Assembly (NCBI GenBank): GCA_039029915.1
Contig: JBCCFD010000096.1
Span: 1 to 19,861, forward strand
DNA: 19,861 nt
Reading direction: 5' to 3'
Source: QQUD01 sp039029915
GTDB taxonomy: Bacteria; Chloroflexota; Anaerolineae; Promineifilales; Promineifilaceae
The translations under genes were made by a program, and so were the position numbers. Positions 15,801-19,861 of this stretch are shown piece by piece. How positions within the stretch are numbered: position 1 is the first letter of the stretch; the number at the start of each line of letters is the position of its first letter. The notes beneath the pieces were generated by a model. The model was given only the letters and a program-made list of their open reading frames with translations, searched no databases and was not told where the DNA came from.

Positions 15801-16824
15801 ACAGCGCCTCATGATGATTGTCTATGAAAATGTAGACAGTGGTTACAATCTTTATCAGCTTTTACAGGCAATGGGCCGCTTTTTGCCTTTGTTGCCGCCC
15901 GTTCCAAATCTCTCAACATTAACCAGCCGCCGCTCTGGTCAACTGCAAGCCAAAGAAAATATCCGACGAGACTTTGTGCAACAGGTCGAAGTTTTCTACA
16001 ACGAATTTTTAGTTGAGCAAGTTGATATCAATGAAGATGAGAAGGTAGAAATATGGGCAAAAGCGAATCAAGGCATTGACCGCGCCTTTGCTCAATTTAG
16101 CGTTGATGGCTTATCGGTAAAAAATGCACCAGCTCGCCAAACTCGCTTTAAATCTGCTACCAATGAAGTGCTTCGCTCATTCTTGCTTGATAACTTATCA
16201 GCTTTAGACAGCAAGCAGCTCGTTGTAGCGCTGCAGCATTACATCCAACAGCAAAAAGAGAAATGGATTAAGCAGATTGGGGAAGAAGAGTATAAAAACT
16301 TCCAGCGCTTGCTAATCTTAGACGGCATCGATCGGGAATGGCGTGATTATTTAACGGCCGTTGACGACCTACGCCGCGAAATTGGACTGGAAGCGGTTGG
16401 CCAAAAAGACCCTAAAGTCCAGTTCAAACTGCGTTCAGCCGAAATGTTCCGCGATATGCGGAACAATATCGACAAAGACATTGTAGACCGCTACTTCCGC
16501 CAAATTGTGCGACACGATTCTTATATCAAACAGCAAGAACAGGAGCAGGCGTACAAAGTTCAGGCGCGGGAGTCAGGATTTACAGTTGTTAAGCGTAAAG
16601 GAGGTAGAGGGGTCGAGCTACGTCGTGATATGCCCAAAGTGGGTCGCAACGACCCTTGTCCATGTGGAAGCGGCAGGAAGTATAAAAACTGCTACATGCG
16701 TGAAGATTGCCCTATCAATACCGCTAGTCCTGCTCCCACCAATAGCACAGTAGTCAAAACCACAGCGGCTACAGCACCATCACGAAGTAATAAGAAGAAG
16801 AAAAAGAAGAAAAGAAGACGATAA
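12841..16824 (+). CDS. secA: Preprotein translocase ATPase SecA, unusually long
   Basis: The motor that drives unfolded preproteins through SecYEG at the inner face of the membrane. Walker A RTGEGKT at 103-109, DEVD Walker B at 233-236 in VIDEVDNVLIDEARTPLIISGP, and motif VI QLRGRAGRQGD at 802-812 are all canonical. At 1327 residues it is far longer than the usual 800-950. About 200 residues (576-783) sit between LGGNPEG and GGLHVIGSERHE, where most SecAs have a few dozen; they are helical and acidic. A smaller insert lies at about 156-190, and the scaffold/wing region after 900 is also long. The C-terminus has a SEC-C motif, NDPCPCGSGRKYKNCYM, with Cys1273, 1275 and 1284 but Tyr1285 where His or Cys normally gives the fourth zinc ligand; Cys1290 might replace it. 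It ends in seven Lys and three Arg. The ATG at 12841 has only a weak GGA upstream. Confidence 0.97.
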   Translation: MFKNLFSRFMGDPNQKVIKDLEPLVEEVESFEPSFQKLSDDQLREKTAELKNRYEQGESLDDLLPEAFALTREASVRTTGLRHYDVQIMGGILIHRGDVIEMRTGEGKTLVGTLPLFLNALSGRGVHLVTVNEYLARRDGGWMGQIFTFLGLSVGVIGSQQFSALYDADYVNPGAELEDERLVHWRPSTRKQAYQADITYGISSEFGFDYLRDNMTTSKEKLVQREPVFAVIDEVDNVLIDEARTPLIISGPASRTGKEYSRFSEYVRRLKKNTVEDDDEEPNGHYDLDEKSRSISLTEMGITEVEKRIDEIDSDAGDSLYDPRFFHLTYYLDNALKAEYLFKKNVNYVVQEGQVVIVDDFTGRLMPGRRYSDGLHEAIEAKEKVTIKRETVTVATVTLQNYFRLYEKLAGMTGTALTDAEEFDKIYEVGVTPLPTNVQHIYDTGVLGLQESKEAFENSTRISYTEPNTDIAKFYKRTDFPDQVYGTEEAKDAAIVREVERINSEGRPVLVGTSSVEHSEVIDKLLSQAGIRHNVLNAKIHQSEALIVAQAGRKGAVTISTNMAGRGTDILLGGNPEGMAAEMMEEELFKRPLLIQLAFKLLDEGDASAREFAQKSSKLSIELVDWLNEVKEEFDSAIAEIEEVQVIGYLARVLQEPFEIDYNNLIAVLRLVRAGALSEAREYLEKIDKDTALADEARFQWQTYSRYQQVHEDNGLAAQFIADIVFEKHYNGRAALVRAVLNDEISEAQEIVKSVPALDPVLIDNILSLRSQTETERVEVWDLGGLHVIGSERHESRRIDNQLRGRAGRQGDPGSSRFFLSLEDELMRRFGGERLKNWMGKGLLAQIPDDMPLEFPVLDRLIENAQERVEGYNFDIRKNVVEYDDVMNRQRMAIYSQRQSILLEEIDPDEMIEAAFETAVGELVDNYTTSYEAFVRDEIDRVITEATTESTDNINITAVVARLRGLLPDITEIDRDELINLNDEQLTQRLMMIVYENVDSGYNLYQLLQAMGRFLPLLPPVPNLSTLTSRRSGQLQAKENIRRDFVQQVEVFYNEFLVEQVDINEDEKVEIWAKANQGIDRAFAQFSVDGLSVKNAPARQTRFKSATNEVLRSFLLDNLSALDSKQLVVALQHYIQQQKEKWIKQIGEEEYKNFQRLLILDGIDREWRDYLTAVDDLRREIGLEAVGQKDPKVQFKLRSAEMFRDMRNNIDKDIVDRYFRQIVRHDSYIKQQEQEQAYKVQARESGFTVVKRKGGRGVELRRDMPKVGRNDPCPCGSGRKYKNCYMREDCPINTASPAPTNSTVVKTTAATAPSRSNKKKKKKKRRR

Positions 16825-16826
16825 AA

Positions 16827-16840
16827 TTGACAATTGTCAA
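16827..16840. other. 14-bp perfect palindrome between secA and the DUF952 gene
   Basis: TTGACAATTGTCAA begins two bases after the secA stop and ends 11 bases before the next ATG. It shares TTGACAATTGT with the -35 region of the regulator promoter at 18328. A binding site is possible; chance is not excluded. Confidence 0.3.
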
Positions 16841-16851
16841 TTTCATTTTTC

Positions 16852-17217
16852 ATGATCTCATCGACCCCCTCCCCCATCCTCTACCATATTATCCCTCTGC
16901 CTGAGTGGAAAACGGCCGGTGCCCAAAACCATTACGAGCCGGCTTCCATTAAGGCCGAGGGGTTTATTCATTGCTCAACCAAAGAGCAACTACTTTTTCC
17001 AGCCAACAGCATGTTCAAAGGGCAAACCAACCTCATTTTGCTTGAAATTGAAGTCGCCAAAGTAACCCACTCTATCGTTTACGAAGATTGTTATGAGGCT
17101 GGCATCACCTTCCCTCATATTTATGGTGCTCTCAATCTTGATTCTGTCATGCGTACCATTCCGTTTCCCTGTCAGGCGGATGGCTCGTTTGCCTTGCCAA
17201 AAGAAATTAGCGGCTAA
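16852..17217 (+). CDS. DUF952 family protein
   Basis: 121 residues from the ATG at 16852; a TTG at 16834 would extend it by six residues through the palindrome just after secA and is less likely. DUF952 landmarks: ILYHIIPLPEW at the start, AEGFIHCST around 35-43, a LLLEIEV-type strand and FPHIYGALN around 88-96. The family is small, cytosolic and related to the glutathione S-transferase-like/ADP-ribosyl-transferase-like 'YHI...GFIHCS' proteins; its reaction is not established. The gap to secA is only 27 bases, so it probably shares the secA transcript, though nothing links the functions. A family C hairpin starts at the very next base after its stop. Confidence 0.85.
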   Translation: MISSTPSPILYHIIPLPEWKTAGAQNHYEPASIKAEGFIHCSTKEQLLFPANSMFKGQTNLILLEIEVAKVTHSIVYEDCYEAGITFPHIYGALNLDSVMRTIPFPCQADGSFALPKEISG

Positions 17218-17288
17218 GTGGAGAACAAAAAGTATCTTGAAATAAAACAGCTTCGTAAAAGTTTTTGTTCTCCTGTAAGTAATTTTCA
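17218..17288 (+). repeat. 71-bp hairpin repeat, family C, copy 3' of the DUF952 gene
   Basis: Begins at the base immediately after the TAA stop of the DUF952 gene. Arms GGAGAACAAAAA and TTTTTGTTCTCC match the copy at 12659-12729 with a single difference, in the loop. Same orientation as the gene ahead of it. Confidence 0.85.
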
Positions 17289-17412
17289 TTAACCAATTTA
17301 TATTCAAGATATTTGTTGAAAATTACTTAAAATGATAGAGAATAAATTTTAAGCTGAAAGCCAACAGTGAAGTGGGCTGTTTATCAAAAGATATTTTCAA
17401 AGGAAATAAACG

Positions 17413-17955
17413 ATGTCAGTAAACGAAACAGATGCAAAAATTAGAGCACGAATTTGGCAAGCGATTGCCCAATCAGAATTGGATTTGTCGGGTATTGATA
17501 AAGCCACTTTAGAATCATTAGTGCAGCTTGTTTCTGAGTCTGCTCTCGTCGAAATGGATGATGAAATTGGCAAGTCGATCTCAACCGAGACCGTTTTTGA
17601 AAAGTCAGCCGCAGTAGAAGACGATGATGAACACCTGCTGTGGCAAGGACGGCCGTTTCTATCTATCACGCTCTATTACAAAATCACGGACGAGAGAATT
17701 CTGATTAGCGAAGGGCTATTTGGCAAAACAACCGAAAATATTGAATTAATCCGCATCCAAGATGTGGCCCACAAGCAGTCGTTTGGCGAGCGACTGATTA
17801 ATGTTGGCGACGTGATTATTAAAAGCCACGACACCACCCAACCCTCTTTTGTTTTGAAAAATGTAAGCAATCCGGACGCTGTTCACGAAATATTGCGCAA
17901 GGCAGTGCTGGCTGCCCGGCAAAAACACAACTTTTCCTATCGGGAAGAGATGTAA
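17413..17955 (+). CDS. Bacterial PH-domain (bPH2/DUF304-like) protein
   Basis: 180 residues. Residues 1-70 are helical and acidic with no recognised domain. From about residue 72 a bPH2-like fold is evident: LLWQGRPFLSITLYYKITDERILISEGLFGKTTENIELIRIQDV, where 'W-x-G-x-P, Y-x-[IV]-T-[DN]-x-R-[IV]-x-[IV]-x-x-G, [IL]-x-x-I-[QR]-D-[IV]' is the classic DUF304 signature. The domain ends in a helix of about 20 residues (DAVHEILRKAVLAAR). Unlike YdbS/YdbT-type proteins there is no membrane segment, so it is cytosolic or peripheral. AGGAAA eight bases before ATG 17413 supports the start. It is preceded by about 120 bases of non-coding sequence and followed by a large imperfect hairpin. Function unknown; protein or lipid binding is inferred from the fold. 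Confidence 0.85.
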   Translation: MSVNETDAKIRARIWQAIAQSELDLSGIDKATLESLVQLVSESALVEMDDEIGKSISTETVFEKSAAVEDDDEHLLWQGRPFLSITLYYKITDERILISEGLFGKTTENIELIRIQDVAHKQSFGERLINVGDVIIKSHDTTQPSFVLKNVSNPDAVHEILRKAVLAARQKHNFSYREEM

Positions 17956-17988
17956 ATACGAGTTTTTGAATCGTATTACTGCGGAACA

Positions 17989-18051
17989 CCGCCGTAAAAA
18001 ACAACTAATTATTGAACTGTTGACTCATTAATTGTTTATTTTTTGCGGCGG
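17989..18051. other. Large imperfect hairpin downstream of the PH-domain gene
   Basis: Two 23-base arms (17989-18011 and 18029-18051) match at 19 positions: the outer CCGCCG / CGGCGG and A6 / T6 blocks are perfect and the inner end is AATTA / TAATT. Loop of 17 bases. Only 34 bases past the stop at 17955. GC block at the outside with A/T block inside is opposite to a normal intrinsic terminator, so it may be a boundary element or palindromic insertion. Confidence 0.55.
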
Positions 18052-18159
18052 AAACGGCCGTGTTGCTCGTCAAAAACCTATACACGAACCCCACTATTTT
18101 TAAAAATTTTCAGCGATCCTTCGACTTTCCTTCACCCCATCACAAAAAATCAATAATTA

Positions 18160-18267
18160 ACTGATGTTACACGGAAAAACCGCTGAGGTTTTTCAAGAAA
18201 CGCCAGTGATTGCCAATCTGTTTAGAAACCTCAGAGGTTTGCACCAGTGGTACTGCATAACTCCAGT
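18160..18267 (-). repeat. 109-bp palindrome-rich repeat, family B, copy 2
   Basis: Reverse-complement copy of 4182-4290, one base shorter. The AAACCTC-N-GAGGTTT palindromes are at about 18177-18191 (with one mismatch, CCGCTGAGG) and 18226-18240 (perfect). Terminal sequences ACTGATG and CTCCAGT match the ends of copy 1. Confidence 0.8.
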
Positions 18268-18319
18268 AATCAATACAGCCGAACACGAAAACAACTAACG
18301 AACGAAGGAATGAGTTTGA

Positions 18320-18377
18320 GAAAACAGTTGACAATTGTTTTCATTTTCAATATCATTATCATAAATAATAATGATAT
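18320..18377 (+). promoter_or_regulatory. Sigma70-type promoter with two operator-like inverted repeats for the regulator/ABC operon
   Basis: TTGACA at 18328-18333 and TATCAT at 18351-18356 with a 17-base spacer form a near-consensus promoter. Overlapping the -35 is an inverted repeat with arms GAAAACA (18320-18326) and TGTTTTC (18336-18342). Overlapping the -10 is a perfect one with arms ATATCATTAT (18350-18359) and ATAATGATAT (18368-18377). Such placement would let a bound repressor block RNA polymerase; the product of the first gene is the obvious candidate. The second site also loosely resembles Fur-type GATAAT repeats. Confidence 0.6.
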
Positions 18378-18394
18378 CAAATTCGAGAACAAAA

Positions 18395-18949
18395 ATGAAT
18401 CGACTTGACCTCATCATCCACCCCGTCCGCATTCGCATTATTGAAGCGATAGGGACCGAAGCATTAACAACCCAAGAAATTGCAGATAGATTGCCCGATG
18501 TGCCAAAATCATCGATTTATCGTCATCTTAAACAGCTTTTAGATGGCGAGGTCGTTCGAGTTTGGGATACGCGGCTCGTTAAAGGCATTCAGGAAAAGAC
18601 TTACCGCATGGGTCATGCAAGGTTGCTGCCGGCAGATTTAGACGGAATAACAGCGGACCAGCACATCAACTATTTCACCACCTATCTGATGACCTTACTG
18701 CGCTCTTTTGGCAACTATGTCCAAAGTAAAGAATCCCTAGACGGTGGCATCGAGTTTCTGAAAGATAGAACGGGTTACACGGAGGCCACTTTTTACGCCA
18801 CAGATGATGAATTTGACCAGTTCCAGATGATGATTAATCAAGCTTTGATGCCATTGATTTCACAACCTGAGGGAAACGGCCGTAAAAAGCGAAAGCTGGC
18901 CGTTATCACTCACCCAATTCTCAACAATAAAGGAGAACACAATGACTGA
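18395..18949 (+). CDS. Winged-helix transcriptional regulator (ArsR/HTH_20-like)
   Basis: 184 residues from ATG 18395. An in-frame ATG at 18371 falls inside the inverted repeat that overlaps the -10 and would leave almost no leader, so it is rejected. The N-terminus is a winged helix of the HTH_20/ArsR type: HPVRIRIIEAIG (9-20), LTTQEIADRLPDVPKSSIYRHLKQLLDGEVVRV (about 24-56) with the recognition helix at SSIYRHLKQL, and a wing ending EKTYRM. Residues 80-184 are a helical ligand- or dimer-forming domain (QHINYFTTYLMTLLRSFGNYVQ) as in padR-like and 'ArsR family' regulators of transporters. No metal-binding Cys pair is seen, so it is probably not a metal sensor. It overlaps the next gene by eight bases. 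Likely role: local repressor of the ABC transporter encoded two genes on. Confidence 0.87.
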   Translation: MNRLDLIIHPVRIRIIEAIGTEALTTQEIADRLPDVPKSSIYRHLKQLLDGEVVRVWDTRLVKGIQEKTYRMGHARLLPADLDGITADQHINYFTTYLMTLLRSFGNYVQSKESLDGGIEFLKDRTGYTEATFYATDDEFDQFQMMINQALMPLISQPEGNGRKKRKLAVITHPILNNKGEHND

Positions 18950-19136
18950 ACTTAACGAAATGATACCTTTTTTAATACCGTTGATTATGATTCAACTCAT
19001 TTTGATAATTGTAGCGCTAGTAGACCTTGGCAAACGTGACCACACGCGGGGACCGAAGTGGCTTTGGGCCGTTTTGATTCTATTTATCCAGTTTATTGGC
19101 CCGATTAGCTACTTTGTTATTGGGCGTGAGGATTAA
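18942..19136 (+). CDS. PLDc_N-domain small membrane protein
   Basis: 64 residues with two transmembrane helices (about 9-29 and 41-60). The sequence LVDLGKRDHTRGPKWLWAVLILFIQFIGPISYFVIGRED matches the PLDc_N family, in which the 'phospholipase D N-terminal' hairpin occurs alone, often beside ABC-2 transporters and antibiotic-resistance cassettes. GGAG lies seven bases before the ATG. It overlaps the regulator gene by eight bases and ends two bases before the ATPase start, so all three are translationally coupled. Its position suggests a small accessory subunit of the exporter or immunity factor; that is inference. Confidence 0.87.
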   Translation: MTELNEMIPFLIPLIMIQLILIIVALVDLGKRDHTRGPKWLWAVLILFIQFIGPISYFVIGRED

Positions 19137-19138
19137 TA

Positions 19139-19861
19139 ATGGATGCCGCAATTCGGTGTGACGCATTAAGCAAACGATACGGTGACGTTACGGCCGTTGA
19201 CAACCTCAACCTAAGCATTCCGGCTGGCTCAGTTTTCGGCTTTTTAGGTCGCAACGGCGCTGGTAAAACCAGTACAATTCGATTGCTAACGGGCCTCATG
19301 CAAGCCACCAGCGGTAACGCTTGGATTAACGGTGTTCACGCTACAGATCCTAAAAGTCGGCATCAATTTGGTTACCTGCCTCAGGAACCTGCCTTTTACA
19401 AATGGATGACGCCTATCCAGTTTCTAAACTATATTGCGGACCTTTATCAGATGGGTCGTGAAAAGCATCGCCAAATTGATGAAATGCTGGAGCGCGTTGG
19501 GCTACAAAACGTCTCTCAAAGACCCATTCGAGGATTTTCAGGCGGCATGGTGCAAAGATTAGGCATCGCCCAAGCGATGCTCCACCGCCCGCCCATTCTT
19601 TTTTTAGATGAACCAACCAGCGCGCTTGATCCGTCTGGCAGGTATGAACTACTTACGCTTATCGAGTCGCTGCGGGGCGAGATAACGATCTTCTTGTCAA
19701 GCCATATTTTGGCAGACATAGAACGCGTGTGTGACACCGTAGCCATTATTAACCAAGGTCAGCTAATTCGCGTTGAAAACCGAGATGTGCTGCTTAATGA
19801 GTTCACAACAAACCGCATACACCTTGAGGTACACCGGGCCAGCCTGCCGCAGGTCAGCACC
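19139..19861 (+). CDS. ABC transporter ATP-binding protein (partial, 3' end beyond window)
   Basis: 241 codons visible and open to the right edge. Walker A GRNGAGKT at 37-44, Q-loop YLPQEP around 80, signature GFSGGM around 134-139, Walker B ILFLDEPTSALDP around 155, and switch His in LSSHIL around 187. The MNG-type N-terminus (ALSKRYGDVTAVDNLNLSI) and the FLGRNGAGKT/FSGGMVQRLGIAQ pattern place it with CcmA/DrrA-type ATPases of ABC-2 exporters (drug, bacteriocin or lipid export). Starts two bases after the PLDc_N gene in the same operon. A permease gene is expected downstream, outside the window. Substrate unknown. Confidence 0.92.
   Translation, partial: MDAAIRCDALSKRYGDVTAVDNLNLSIPAGSVFGFLGRNGAGKTSTIRLLTGLMQATSGNAWINGVHATDPKSRHQFGYLPQEPAFYKWMTPIQFLNYIADLYQMGREKHRQIDEMLERVGLQNVSQRPIRGFSGGMVQRLGIAQAMLHRPPILFLDEPTSALDPSGRYELLTLIESLRGEITIFLSSHILADIERVCDTVAIINQGQLIRVENRDVLLNEFTTNRIHLEVHRASLPQVST

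Larger units (their letters stand above)
17956..18394. other. Intergenic region before the regulator/ABC operon
   Basis: No gene in about 440 bases. From left to right: a small hairpin AATACGA / TCGTATT (17955-17961, 17971-17977), a large imperfect hairpin (17989-18051), an ACGGCCGT octamer (18054-18061), a family B repeat (18160-18267), and the promoter with two operator-like inverted repeats (18320-18377). Confidence 0.6.
1005..19197. repeat. 25 dispersed copies of the palindromic octamer ACGGCCGT
   Basis: First bases at 1005, 1272, 1805, 3275, 3620, 3771, 6453, 7083, 7722, 8049, 8760, 9041, 9875, 10175, 10619, 10733, 11512, 14610, 15032, 15709, 16354, 17649, 18054, 18876 and 19190. Nine are the full decamer AACGGCCGTT. 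23 lie in coding sequence and two (11512, 18054) between genes. With a mid-40s G+C content about 0.2 copies are expected. CGGCCG occurs in other contexts only as ACGGCCGG (three sites near 8103, 10448 and 16912). Compare HIP1 (GCGATCGC) of cyanobacteria. Confidence 0.92.

Noticed and set aside
16792..16821. Lys/Arg run at the SecA C-terminus as a frameshift or sequencing artefact
   Set aside because: The frame is open up to a normal stop and mixes AAG, AAA, AGA and CGA codons rather than a homopolymer, so it looks genuine.
1..19861. tRNA, rRNA or known riboswitch genes
   Set aside because: I looked for cloverleaf-type arms, conserved rRNA stretches and common riboswitch cores and saw none; a covariance-model search would be decisive.

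Overview
This is an ordinary, gene-dense chromosomal stretch (about 80% coding, G+C in the mid-40s by eye) from a bacterium that is probably a member of the Chloroflexota. The assignment is an inference: it rests on the very long SecA with a large insert ahead of motif VI, a secreted hydrolase ending in a 'YLPIV'-type tail of the kind I recall from many Chloroflexota exoproteins, SH3b-rich secreted proteins, and a PRPP synthetase of the 'SDKKD' type. No rRNA, tRNA, CRISPR array, transposase or phage gene was seen.

Layout. Bases 1-2092 (- strand) hold the N-terminal part of a secreted beta-propeller protein and a lone Wzt-type polysaccharide-export ATPase. Then come fumC (+), a transglutaminase-like protein (+), a small five-helix membrane protein (-), a helical-repeat protein (+), a TIM-barrel sugar isomerase/epimerase-like protein (-), divergently a secreted alpha/beta hydrolase with a fibronectin III-like tail (+), a SnoaL/NTF2-like protein (-), and a secreted protein with five SH3b domains (-). 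From 11610 onward all genes are on the + strand: prs (PRPP synthetase), a 1327-residue secA, a DUF952 protein, a bacterial PH-domain protein, and a tight operon of winged-helix regulator, PLDc_N small membrane protein and ABC transporter ATPase that runs off the right edge. Most other genes look like single transcription units.

Starts. Several reading frames can be extended upstream, but Shine-Dalgarno sequences and promoter-like elements favour shorter forms; those starts are used here (fumC 2591, membrane protein 5748, isomerase GTG 7524, hydrolase 7662, SH3b protein 11055, regulator 18395).

The unusual content lies between and across the genes. (1) The palindromic octamer ACGGCCGT occurs 25 times in under 20 kb, where base composition predicts well under one. 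It is spread over nearly all genes and reads mostly as Thr-Ala-Val, like the HIP1 octamer of cyanobacteria. (2) Three families of short palindromic intergenic elements recur: a 116-bp double hairpin (three full copies plus an internally deleted one), a 109-bp element present as two inverted copies 14 kb apart, and a roughly 70-bp hairpin found just 3' of genes in the same orientation as the gene. (3) Many single hairpins sit in leaders or 3' regions, including candidates for attenuation or autoregulation ahead of secA, the SH3b gene, the membrane protein gene and the regulator/ABC operon.
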